Source: Gymnopilus junonius
Taxonomy: Eukaryota; Basidiomycota; Agaricomycetes; Agaricales; Galerinaceae
DNA length: 64,000 nt
NCBI GenBank assembly: GCA_015501075.1
Contig: JADNYJ010000091.1
Location: forward strand, 1 to 64,000
Direction of reading: 5' to 3'
Below are positions 54,101 through 64,000 of this stretch, one piece after another (the first letter of the stretch is position 1; each line of letters starts with the position of its first letter). The notes below the pieces were generated by a model. The model saw nothing but the letters and a program-made list of their open reading frames with translations. It searched no databases and was not told the origin of the DNA. A program made the translations under genes and the position numbers.

Positions 54101-55925
54101 CGACAAGAGCAACAGCAGCAGCAACAACAACAACGACAGGTTCAACCACAACCAGTGATAGTAAACCGACAACTAGTTCGTGGGGACGACATGGTGGAGG
54201 ATCAAGGTCAGCCTGCACTTAGCAATCCCACTTCCGAGTCGGAGCCTAGGCCTGTCATTGTTGACCGCAGCGAAAGTGGCTTTGCCAGCGGTAACAGAGC
54301 TGCTGCAGAATTTAGTCCTGGTTCAGGTGTCGATAGAACGGATTCTGCTCATGCACATTCAATATCGTCCGTGGGAGGCCATGCTGGTACTTCTGAACCT
54401 GAGCATCTACAAGCACTGACACCAACACTACCACATCGGCCAACCCTAGAAAACAATGCCGAATCCGGGATTCATTACAACGATACCCAGTCTTTCCGTC
54501 TTGATGCGAATGTTCCTGACGGCGCATACCTACAAACAAACCAGACACCTGTGCAAGGTTCTGACAAGTAGTACAAGACATTCTGCTCCAGACAACAACA
54601 ACGGCTGTGGCTTCTCGGCCGTCATTGCCTCTGGCATCCTCCGTGGGTCTTGGAGGGGAAGACGACGACGGCCTGCTAGATGCTGATGCAGAAGCTGAAC
54701 CAGATTTTGACCTTGACGAAGATGCTGAGGGTGAGGAAGACGAAGGCGAAGCCACGTCTGCTCAGGACCAAGGGTCACGCTCAAAGTCGCCTCCCCCGCC
54801 TGATCCACCACCTCCTGGTCCTGGTGGGTCTGGGTCTGGAAATGGTGGCGGTGGTCCCGGGAGTGGTTATGAAGGAGGTGGGAGTGAGGGCGGTACTGGT
54901 GAGGGTGGAGGAGATGATGAGCATGATGCGGACGCAGACGCAGATGGAGACGCTGACCCTGATGCGGAGGGTGAGATGGAGTTTGAGGAGGGAGAAGGCG
55001 GCTTTGCACTTTCTGGCTTATCATGGATGACCTACTCGCACCGAGTCGCTTTGAAGGAAGCTAGTGAAGACCCTCTTCCGTTCATGTCAATGTCGTCTTG
55101 GGAAACTCAACGCTCAATCCAGGCTTCTCGCTTATCCGCCATCGACTCACCATTGTCGACGGACCATACGTTCCCAGATTCTTCAAACAAGTCTTTGCAT
55201 TGTATATCTTCTTCAGGGTTAACCCAAGGATCATCTTTTTCCCCTGCCAATCCTTCTTCCTCGTCGGACCCCACGTTTCGATCCCAATTTTCCCCAGATT
55301 CTCCAAACAAGTCAACATTGGAAACCCTTTTGTCTTCTCAACCCTTATCTTTGCCGACGAAATTGGGTCTTTCAGGGCGACCTGCCCAAAATTCTTTTTC
55401 CCTTTCACCTGCCCATGACTTTGTCATAGCAGCCTCCGATACCGTTCCATTGCTCAATTTTCACACGAGATCTTCCCTATCGGTGCCTTTTACAAAGGAT
55501 ATGCTCTCTCACGACCGTCATTCGTTGGAGGAAAAGCTCCAGGAGCATCCTCTCTGTTTGTCTGACTCATGGCCTGTTAAGCACGGGTCAAAGCGGCAAA
55601 AGACAATGCATGGCATCCAAAGGAACATATCGCTGCTGCCGATGCTGGAAAATCTACCTGTATCAGATAAATGGAGCAATGACGATGAAAACCTCGGGCA
55701 GGTATGTTACACGTTTTCCGAGGATATTTGTCTCTTTTATTTTTCTTTTCCTGACATTTCGATCAGACATCGCGAAGGAAAGAATTCGTCTTTCCTTCTC
55801 TGTCTGGCCTTCACATCTGGCCGCCTAAACTAAAAGAGACGACGTATTCTTGGTTCGTTCATTACTTCTATTGTCACGGACACTGCGCCTTAATTTTTAC
55901 TCAGCAGGTCGTCCTTATATTATGA
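51146..55925 (+). CDS. Large low-complexity coiled-coil protein, probably nuclear
   Basis: Start MSSTDNPPTLALAL at 51146 (or ATG 51196 after a likely one-base break near 51190). An N-terminal block HPEEDVFGIRRRLEELGFSM is followed by a coiled coil (RQADTIANLTAQRDFMIREAE... and HENQKKLSNLEAELLRLKP). From about 52010 comes one very long exon rich in Ser, Gly, Thr and Gln, with basic patches (PKRRRIS, RAKGKAKTA, GGTRGGRGAGGK) and a poly-Gln stretch at 54065-54150. An acidic Asp/Glu/Gly segment follows (54690-55000). The last 300 codons are Ser-rich and end after one intron at about 55701-55767 with the stop at 55923-55925. A frame break at AA 54565-54566 is cured by one A. Composition suggests a chromatin or transcription regulator; no domain is recognised. 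It may be two genes, the second starting near 54607. Confidence 0.55.
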
Positions 55926-56946
55926 TGCCAGCCTATCCGGACCTCCATTTGGAACGGCTTCCACGTTTACCCAACCTCTTGTTGAGGTAATGGCTTGATG
56001 ATGGCCAAGGTACATGCCACCCTTGTGACCGTCTCAAACATGAGCCCAGCACATCCCTCCTCACAACTATCATGAGCTCTAAATGGGACGCGATGTCGGG
56101 GAGTGAAATTTTCTTTAGCAAGCGCCCTAAGAACCGGGACCTTTCATACTTATAATGTTCACATCTTCTTGTATAATTTATCGTATCTGATTCTCATCTT
56201 ACTTCGAATAGGTTGTATCATTATATGTAGTACAAGATGCGAAATTATTGAATCACCAACCCGATTGCTGATGGGTCATTTTCTCTGAGGTTCCGCCCGA
56301 CCATCGGCTAAATGGATACAAACCCAAAGACAAAGAAATATTAAGGCGGACATGGGAGCAGATCTGCACAGGTAGATCCCGTAAGACCCACACCGGATGA
56401 CATGCAATATTGTCGATAAAGTTGACATGGTCTTCTTATCAGATCTTTTGGGTAAGATCTCACAAATGATGGCAAGGTGGAATGTGCCTTGAAGCGCAAA
56501 AAGGAATTTGTTGCCCTCGTCATTGGTACGCGGCTTGTGCCGTGCTCTGCGCCAAACTCCGTGGTCTCGAGCACCACCTTCGCGGGACTGGGGGATATGA
56601 AAAAAAAATCTGTAGACTTATTGAACCTTGTTTTCAAACATGACGGACGCTTCTCTCACCATGACATACTCGCGATGGATAGTTGACTACCTGGTTTGTA
56701 CTGGCATTCTTCGATAAATCAGGGAAGGAAGGACAGACAATGCGTTAAAGGACTGTCATAATTCGGTGCATATGAAGTGCTATCTTCATTTCATTGATTC
56801 TCATGCCTTCTCTCTATTGACTAAACGTTTTTCATTTAGATTCATAAGCCAAACCTTCTATCAAACTTCTTCGTATCTATTTGGATTTTTTCATAAAAAG
56901 TGGAAGTCAGAAGCACCGGGACAGACTTTTGGTTTCTTTCAAAGTT
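55926..56946. other. Intergenic region
   Basis: 1 kb with no supported gene. Short frames at 56341-56637 (-) and 56477-56686 (+) overlap and neither has support. Confidence 0.4.
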
Positions 56947-57963
56947 ATGTCTTTGTCCTCTCAGCAAGGAGATTCCAATGGTCAAAACGAGTCGATGGAC
57001 TTTATCGAAACCGCACAATACAATGCGCCGTCTGGAAACTCGAGGTACGAAGTTGACCTTTTGTTTTTGTTTTCGTTGCTCAGAGAAAAACAGCCGGGCT
57101 CTGCTGCCTCCACCATGGCGTCAATACCGACACCCGAATGGCGACATATATTACTACAACCCCCAACTACGCCTCATAACGCCCGACAATATACGCGATC
57201 CCCAGATATTCGAGTATATTTTAGACGCTCGAGAGGACCACCTTCAATGCCTCGCAGGCGACCCCAATCTTCATCGACTTCCCTCAGACTATGAGCTCGT
57301 AATATCCGACATCAGCGACACTGCCGCTGTCATCCGAATGTACTCTAGAGCGGCTGGAGAGGCTTATACTTGGACAGAAGAACAAGGTGAGATCACACAT
57401 CTAATTCAAATGCTCGACGGATGTATCGACTAATTTTATCATTTAATTCTTGTTGCTGGTTTGTAGGATTGATAAGAAAGACCACAGAGCACTTCTGGTC
57501 TTACGTTGCCGAATATCCATCTCACCACGAAAACTTGCCTCCCAATACTGAAGAAGAGTTCGTTCAATCCCTCAGCAATGGTAAACACTCTATTCTAATT
57601 ATGAGCGTAGTTCTCATTCCAATTTTGACCTTTTTCGGTCATTCATAGCTAGGCAAGCCGTTATCAGCGGGGCAGTCTTTCCATTCAGTGAACGGCAAAT
57701 CGAACAGATCATCGCTCGGTACAACTATTTGACAGGTAAGCACGCGTATGACTGTTTTCATTTCCTTCATGTCTCGTTCCACATGTCAAGGTTACGCGAA
57801 ATTAATGCCTTATTTTTGAATCCGCACAGGTCTTCGCTCGCAGGGAAGGAATAGTACTCCTTCGCTTGCCTGGCTCGTGGGTGCAGTCATGCCGTTGGAT
57901 GCCGTTGGCAGGCGTGTCGATGACCAAGACCTCGAAGCTCTCATGAATGGCTCCAGTTCTTGA
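56947..57963 (+). CDS. WW-domain protein
   Basis: Five exons, all in phase. After a polar leader (MSLSSQQGDSNGQNES) the WW domain reads LPPPWRQYRHPNGDIYYYNP, with the first Trp, the Tyr cluster and a Pro later (ITPDN); the second canonical Trp is absent. Downstream are the blocks typical of this Agaricomycete family: LPSDYELVISDI, AYTWTEEQG, EHFWSYVAEYPSHHENLP, VFPFSERQIEQIIARYNYLTG. The acceptor of intron 1 must be the second of two nearby CAGs (exon 2 begins at CCGGG, about 57091); the first would break the frame. The WW fold usually binds Pro-rich ligands; the role of this fungal family is unknown. Confidence 0.8.
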
Positions 57964-59941
57964 TTCTTGATTCCCTCTCCCGAAATGCAAATGACTTTGT
58001 GGTACCGCAGGCCTATGCCACTCTCACCTCGCGTTTGGACTCCAAAACACTTCATTTCTCATTAGTTACGTAGCCGCGATTGATTAAAATAATTAAACCA
58101 AAACCCTTTTCACGTGTACGTTCAGCCTAAAAGTTCGTCGTTCTTACTATAAAGTAGTTATAGTACAAGTAGGAGAGCTCCCGAAATGAAAAGAACGTTC
58201 GATCATCATATAAAAGCAACTCAGAGCCCATAATTGCTACATCGGAGGAGATTGAATAGTCATGTGTCGACACCATGAAACCCAGTTTTCCAAGTAAACT
58301 CCAAAGATGCGCAGGGAAAGATCAGATCTGGCCTCCGAAAGAATGGCGGCATAAAAAGGCTTAGTCAGGGGTCCTTTCGTTGTTGTACCTTGTAAGCGGA
58401 GCGATTGTCCAGACTGGGTGACGGAAGCAAATGAAGGTTCTGAACAACAATGCAAGATATGGTCCCCTAGGTGCAGATGAGGCCATACATGAGTAAACAC
58501 GCCGCACGGCATGACGTTCGCTCACTCTACTGAGCGCAAAATCAGTCAACTTCCTTGTGGTGGACTTCCTTGGCCGAGGGCGCTATAGTTTCGTTCACGT
58601 CGGTCTGGAACTGCCCTGTTTGCCCCGTTTCTCAGTTTCAAGGTAAATATATATAAGTACGTTCTTTTAAGGTCATGATTGGTTTGGTTGGTAGTCATTG
58701 GTTTCGACATTCTAGTTAATTGGCCTTTTGTACCACCGTGCAGGTTCGGGTGAGATAAAGTTTGTGATAGGCATTTTGAGAGGCAATTTCCGTTGGACAC
58801 GTCTCAAACACGTCATAATGACGGGAACGCGGACTATCGGCAAAATGAGCTCAACGCAATTTAAATGATTTACACACTGCCAGTGGCCGCAGGTACTTTA
58901 CCAGCTAGAATAGTATTCCTATCTCTCTTCTGAAAACCCTGACGCAAGTTTAATTCGCGTCTAGATATTTGAACACGAGGAGTGCTTGCGTTTTTCATGA
59001 TTTCTATGGGCAAGAGTTTTCGGCATCATAAACCGCTGACCACAGTAACTGGAAATGAAGTAACCAAGATTGCCGCCGCTGTCCACTGCGTCATTCTATC
59101 CTTAGAATGGTACTTCAATGTCTCTTTCAGTCTCTTTCAAAAACGCAGTTTTTCTTCCATTTGCCACTCGGCACAAGGAGGTGAATTTTGGAGTGTCGAG
59201 TGTTTTTATCTCCCATCTAAATAGTCGATATTTTCGCATGGTGGCTATAGGAAAGGGACAATATTGAACTCGCCGTTTTCGGCGCTCTCTGACCAAATAC
59301 CTCATTTGACCGGCTGATTACCCACTACAGCCTGGGTCACTATGGAGTGAGATTGATTTTTATCTAGGAAAAACGTACCTTGGGAAATCACATACATACG
59401 AACATCGGTGATGTGAAGTAGGCATATACGTAAAGTAGCAAATTGCCCGTCTCAATCACAGAGGATGGATGTCGGTCTAGAGTCTCAACGCCCGCCTATT
59501 TATGTATTGATAATAATGGCGCAAAGCAGTAAAAGGTCTGTTATGAATCAAGTGTCGCTGTCCCCTTCTTCTGTCTCAGCATGGGCAGAGATAAAAAGAA
59601 AGACCGGTAAGGTTTGACATAGCGCAATAGTCTAGAACTGTTAATATCGAAAAAAGAAATGAAGCGCAAGGCAATTACATATATTAGTGATACAACGTCA
59701 AAAATTTGGCTTTGGCAAACAGACGTAAAAAAGTGATTACCGACTTCATACAGAAAGGCTGGAAGTTCCGTTATATCGGCGCATTTGACAGTGAGATCTT
59801 TGGAATCCAGAAAGCGGCGTAGTAAATGGGTCTAGAGGATAAAAAAAGAAAAGAGAAATCATCTTCATCGGAAACAGAGAACATGTAAAGCTCGTCAAAG
59901 GAGGAAATCCCGTTTTTTAAACACCGCCGGCCCAACATTCT
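57964..59941. other. 2-kb intergenic region, no gene seen
   Basis: Between convergent genes. Minus-strand frames near 58237-58800 and plus-strand frames near 58982 have no family features or splice support. Confidence 0.4.
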
Positions 59942-61291
59942 TTACGCTCCCGACCCGGCCCCTCTCCACCAACGCACAACGCCGTCCTCGCCTCCGGTAA
60001 CGAACGCCCCTGGACTCCCAACGGCGGGGGGCTTGGGCCGCCAAGAGACGGACCAGACCTCGCCTGTGTCTTGGATCGTGGAGACTGCGGCTCGAGCGCC
60101 GATGTCCCATACTTTGATGCTTTTATCTGCAGATCTATTTGACGGGGAATTTAAGGACGCCGACCAATGATTAGCCTGAGAAGAGATTGGAAGACCCTCT
60201 GAATAAATATTCGCTTACCCAGAAAGTCCAAGCCTTCCATCTGGAGAGATGTCTGTGCTGAGAACCCAGGAAGAATGTCCAGAAAAGAGGCGACAGATCC
60301 TCCCGGGGCAGATCGGACGTCGTGTAACACGAGACGTTTTGTCCTCTGATGCACTCAATAATAGCTGGAATAAATATCCATAGATAAGAAATATGTAGTA
60401 TAAAATAAGAATGAAAATGGAACGCACAGTCGAATCGGGGGACCAAGCGAGAGACCGGACAGCCATTGCATGGGAAGTAAATGTAATAGATAGGGAACTT
60501 GATTCGATGTCGAAGACGTAAATTTGGCCTGTTTCCGAGGATAAAGCTACGCGTCGACCGTCTGGGCTCTTTGTCAAAGAAAACCAAAAGGGTGTTCAGA
60601 TAAAGAAAGAAGGAGAACCTGCAAAAAAATGCGTACATAAGTCGTGTACATCCCAAATTTGTTTCTACCCGAAGGAAGTGTTGAAAGGCGTTCACCAAAG
60701 TTTTCGGTTTTTGGCGGAGTGGATGTAGACGTTTCCTGACCCACCTGTGGACGCGTAAACGTCTCCTTCAGGATGCAGAGAAACGGACCATGCTGTGAGA
60801 AGTAATTGGTGCCAAAGGTCCTTCTACGAACAGAGGTAAGAACGCTTACAAGGTTCAGAATCATCTCTCGCCCTCGCATAACTCTCAAACGTCGCAGCCA
60901 CCTCCCCATTCTCTAAATTCCAAAGAGTTGTGAGGCCCTCAATGCTGTTATATAGGGCTCTCTTTCCATCGGGCGTCACCGATAGCGATACTTGAGCTAA
61001 GGTGTGTGGCTTGGGGAATGCGGCGTTTGGTGGATGTGGTTGGCCTGTGGCTGCTGACCACTGCTTTACAGAGCCATCGGCCGAGATGGATATTGCGGTG
61101 TCATTAGCCGTCCATGCAACACCCCATACGGCGTCGGAATGGGCTAGATATGGGACGTCGTGAGCCTATGCTGTTCGTTCTATGGTAGACGAAGCAGTAT
61201 GAGTACGTTCTGTGCAATCATGTGCGTGTACAAATGCTAAACTCTGAATATAATGAGTTCCAGGTCATCGCATATGTTATGTGCTCACCAT
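59942..61291 (-). CDS. SKI8: WD40-repeat protein, SKI8/WDR61 type
   Basis: Seven-bladed WD40 propeller; in yeast Ski8 joins the cytoplasmic Ski complex for 3'-5' mRNA decay and also meiotic recombination. Recognised repeats in order: HSDAVWGVAWTANDTAISIS...GSVKQW; VTPDGKRALYNS...TTLWNLENG; SLHPEGDVYASTGGSGNVYI; SPDGRRVALSSETGQIYVFD; HAMAVRSLAWSPDS; GHSSWVLSTDISPDGRLGLS; KSIKVWDIGARAAV; GEVWSVSWRP. The order and the SWVL and SVKVWD-like signatures match WDR61. The first coding exon may be only the ATG (61289-61291) directly followed by the donor GTGAGC, giving MAHDVPYLAH after splicing. Frame breaks occur at 60283-60286 (a base missing), 60337-60340 and 60708-60712 (one base too many). Divergent from RPS12. 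Confidence 0.78.
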
Positions 61292-61578
61292 AATTTATCT
61301 TTGTAGCCGTGTTGCACGGTGTCGAGACGCGTTTGGACGTCGTTGGAGACGATGAACTGAACAAGAGAGAGATGTCGGGTAACTCCGAAGCTGAGATTAA
61401 AACGTATTGGTATAACTGTCCGACGTAAACCTTATTTTTTCCTCACATCAACGAAAGCGGACGAAGACATCCAACCAACCTTTTTGTATCCAATAACTCC
61501 CCTGTAGAAATACTAAAAGTAAGTTCGTCGTTGTCGACGGCGTGCTCAGCGACTTACTGGTGTTTTGGTGCCCGTAGG
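61292..61578. promoter_or_regulatory. Bidirectional promoter region, SKI8 and RPS12
   Basis: 287 bases separate the two start codons. On the RPS12 side an intron in the 5' leader runs 61519-61577 (GTAAGT ... CTTAC ... GTAG), one base before the ATG, as is common for ribosomal-protein genes. Confidence 0.5.
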
Positions 61579-62076
61579 ATGTCTGACGCTGGAGATGACA
61601 TTCCTGTCGAAGCCGTCCCCGAGGTCGAGGTTTCCGCTGAGGCCCCAAGGGTAAATTGTCCGTTGAGGAAGCTCTTCAAGTGAGTTCGTATGTTCTTTAT
61701 ATTTCGAAACACCCAAACTGACCACGTCGACCAACAGCAAGTCTTGAAGAACGCTCTCGTTCACGACGGTCTCGCCCGCGGTCTCCGCGAGTGCGCCAAG
61801 GCCCTTGACAAGCGCCAGGCTCACCTTTGCGTTCTCGTCGAGACTTGCACTGAGGCAGAGTACATCAAGCTCATCGAAGCTCTCTGCGCCGAGCACAAAA
61901 TCAACCTCATCAAGGTCGGAGATGCCAAAGTCCTCGGTACCTGGGCTGGTCTCTGCAAGATCGACCGTGAGGGCAACCCCCGTAAGATCGTCGGCTGCAG
62001 CTGCGTCGTCGTCAAGGAGTACGGTGTTGAGAGCGAGGGTCTCCACGTCCTCCTTGATTACTTCAAGAACCGTTAA
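61579..62076 (+). CDS. RPS12: 40S ribosomal protein S12 (eS12)
   Basis: Small-subunit ribosomal protein. Exon 1 codes [23 protein letters not shown] and then, after a one-base break at AA 61647-61648, [11 protein letters not shown]. Intron 61681-61738 follows. Exon 2 codes the conserved body: [62 protein letters not shown] and VVVKEYG (each in part). It ends YFKNR. Length about 146, as in other eukaryotes. Codon use is strongly biased to C-ending codons, typical of high expression. Because the gene is essential and single-copy in most fungi, the frame break is almost certainly a sequence error. Confidence 0.95.
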
Positions 62077-62767
62077 AGTGAGTGTTCGGTTATTCGTTTG
62101 CGGGTCATCTCCGCACTCTCCGCGATGATCAAACAGACTCCCTCAACTGAGGATTCATCTTTTGAAGAATCATGTCTATCCGGAATCATTATACTATGTC
62201 TGATTATTCTCCTTTCTATCCTTTTTGCCTACGCGACCCGTTGCTGACCATGCTCTTCACAGCGCATATATCGTATCCACACTTTATTAGCACTGCACGA
62301 CCCATGAAATGAAAAATAAATAAACATTGCATAGTATAGTGCGCTGCTCCTGAAAAATGTCGGTCCTATATCGTTAAGTAAGCCGTCGAACAAGCAGCTC
62401 TGACGGACAGCCGTACGCCAGCCATACATCACCATGAGATAACACCAATGCCGTAGCCATGATCAGACATCGTTCAAGGGCTTTTGATATTGTCTTCGGC
62501 AGGCTATCATAACAAAATACAAATTTGGCCGGTAGCAGAAGCGTGGCGATTCCACGAGTCGAAATGAATAAAATTAATGTACTCAAAACTCGGTTTATGG
62601 GGGAAATTTGATACTAATGCAGAAACTATTTATTTGCCCTCAAAGAAACCTTTGCTAAAACCACTATTGGTGGTGAGTATCCCACTGTCAGGACCACAAG
62701 TTATACGAGTAAAATAGATATAGCAATGGTGAGCGCCAAGTGAGCGCAGTCAAGGCAAAATTTATTT
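62077..62767. other. Convergent intergenic region
   Basis: 3' regions of RPS12 and the LRR-like gene. AT-rich, with AATAAA-like runs near 62318 and 62571. No gene seen. Confidence 0.4.
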
Positions 62768-63988
62768 TCATGCTACAACTTCACTACCGCATACATATTC
62801 GTAGTCGACCCCCTCAACTGAACGCCAACGCAACTTCAACCCAACAAATCTATCAAGTTTCCGTTTGTAACGAACGTCCAAATTAGGGCCATGATTAACT
62901 GTAGTCATATCCAGGACGTGAATAGGATGGTTAGTACGTATACGCATGCGTAGAAAATTGAAGAGAGTGTTAGAATACCAGTTAATCTGCAGGATTTGGA
63001 GAACAGGAAGTAAGATGTTCGCGAATCCTATGCCCCTTTGAATGCTTAAAATATATTGGAGCCCTTCGTCTGTGGCGAACAATATTGGTGTCGATGGAGC
63101 AGAGAGGAGAATCAACTTCAGCGTGGAAGTAGCAAATGCGTGGTGACGAGGGTTCCAAAAAGATGTTGATTTTTCTGAAAATTTCACCTCCATATTACTA
63201 ACCATTCCAAGGTTCGGAAAATTTGGTGGGGGACTATATCCACCCTGGAGCGCCTCACGGACAGTGATTGAGAGGCTCGTGTCATCTACCCACAGTCTTA
63301 CGCAGAATACAGCTTCGGGGACCTCCAGCGTTACAGTAATTCGAACCACATTTTGGGCTGAAAGGTAAGTGTTGGAAAGATTGGATAGCGCCTGAACGGC
63401 AACACTGCTCGGGATGTTCGAAAAGGGGTTTGGAACTGACAGCTCCATTGAACAATCTTTAGGCAGAATGACGAAACGTAGCAAGCATGTAAGGAGTTGC
63501 ATGCCGGATTCGATCTTTACATACTTTAAAGCAGTGGGCCTTGCGACAATTGTTAAGGGCATAGGTATGACCTCGGTGATCAATGTAGGAAGTTCGAGCT
63601 GGAGGGTTTCTAGATGAGGGGCCATATTGAGAAGCCTCGACACTTCAGAAATGGAAGAAAATGAATTGATGGACACCGAGCGAAGGTGGCCGAGCCAAGC
63701 TGCCGTCTGAAAGTTGAAATTTAGGCTTCCAGGATGGAAGATGGTAAGACATGGCGCTGTGTTTGCAAACAAGGTTGAATCCAAATCGGTGTTGATTCTA
63801 TCCACATAGCCAGAAATAATGAATTCGCAAAGACGCGGAGCTGGAAGGAAGATGGCGCGCCAGAATTGAAGATTCGTTGCTCGCCTATCAATGCTCACGA
63901 CAAATCTCTGGACTCTGCTCCAATGAGTACCCAACAGAGAAGAAAGAAAATCTGGCAAGAAAGATTGCGTTCTTTGTATTCGAGTCAT
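62768..63988 (-). CDS. F-box-associated LRR-like protein, possibly 5'-truncated
   Basis: One uninterrupted frame of 406 codons. The sequence is built of irregular leucine-rich strands (LCEFIISGYVDRI, HLRSVSINSFSS, APHLETLQLELPTL, LPVLQILQINWYSN, HVLDMTTVNHGP), as in the C-terminal part of the large Agaricomycete F-box protein family, which select substrates for SCF ubiquitin ligases. No F-box is present; in this family it lies 60-150 residues upstream, which would be beyond 64000. The ATG at 63988 is therefore probably internal and the gene likely runs off the window. Confidence 0.6.
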   Translation of the reverse strand: MTRIQRTQSFLPDFLSSLLGTHWSRVQRFVVSIDRRATNLQFWRAIFLPAPRLCEFIISGYVDRINTDLDSTLFANTAPCLTIFHPGSLNFNFQTAAWLGHLRSVSINSFSSISEVSRLLNMAPHLETLQLELPTLITEVIPMPLTIVARPTALKYVKIESGMQLLTCLLRFVILPKDCSMELSVPNPFSNIPSSVAVQALSNLSNTYLSAQNVVRITVTLEVPEAVFCVRLWVDDTSLSITVREALQGGYSPPPNFPNLGMVSNMEVKFSEKSTSFWNPRHHAFATSTLKLILLSAPSTPILFATDEGLQYILSIQRGIGFANILLPVLQILQINWYSNTLFNFLRMRIRTNHPIHVLDMTTVNHGPNLDVRYKRKLDRFVGLKLRWRSVEGVDYEYVCGSEVVA

Positions 63989-64000
63989 AGCATCAGCGCC

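Noticed and set aside
55082..55408. Minus-strand gene inside the low-complexity gene
   Set aside because: The plus frame continues through a proper intron to a stop at 55925; the minus frame has no exon partners.

Overview
The window is nuclear DNA of a mushroom-forming fungus (Basidiomycota, Agaricomycetes). The evidence is dense genes split by many introns of about 45-60 nt with GT...AG ends, two genes very close to the Peniophora-type phytases, and several protein families largely confined to Agaricomycetes (a DUF5745-like protein, an uncharacterised seven-helix protein, a WW-domain protein, an F-box-associated LRR-like protein). No rRNA, tRNA, CRISPR or prokaryotic signal was recognised.

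Layout. 0-10 kb is an accessory, transposon-shaped region: a fold-back MITE (249-533), a 3.9-kb hAT transposon with a spliced transposase (789-4707), then a gene of unknown function (about 6.35-9.44 kb) that carries a TA-flanked MITE inside an intron and a 941-bp hAT-type MITE, with a perfect 8-bp target duplication, inside an exon. 10.5-16 kb holds an IFI6/IFI27-like gene (+) and a DUF5745-like gene (-). The latter is divergent to SMC5 (16.3-22.1 kb, +). 22.7-26.8 kb is a tandem pair of phytase genes with N-terminal membrane anchors and matching CACGTG/CCAAT promoter blocks. 27-33.5 kb holds a GPR1/FUN34/YaaH acetate-transporter-like gene, a GH16 beta-glucanase-like gene and a Ser/Pro-rich membrane-anchored protein. 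34.3-38.8 kb is the largest gene-free stretch. 38.8-57.9 kb holds a cytochrome P450, a seven-TM protein, a protein resembling the 3-methyladenine DNA glycosylase (AAG) fold, a double dual-specificity-phosphatase, a Nudix hydrolase, a large low-complexity coiled-coil protein and a WW protein. 59.9-64 kb holds SKI8/WDR61 (-), ribosomal protein S12 (+) and an LRR-like protein (-).

Cross-cutting observation: at least ten otherwise convincing genes, including the ribosomal protein gene RPS12 and SMC5, are each broken by one or more single-base indels. Nearly all are a single missing base in a short homopolymer. This pattern looks like uncorrected sequencing or assembly error rather than gene decay, so these genes are annotated as probably functional with the break position given. 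Only the exon insertion at 8269 and the in-frame stop in the hAT transposase look like real lesions.

Functional themes: phosphate acquisition (two phytases, PHO-like boxes), carbon and cell wall (acetate transporter, GH16), DNA maintenance (SMC5, possible AAG-like protein, possible Nudix pool cleaning) and RNA/translation (SKI8, RPS12). Apart from the phytase pair there is no metabolic cluster; the lone P450 has no biosynthetic partner genes in view.
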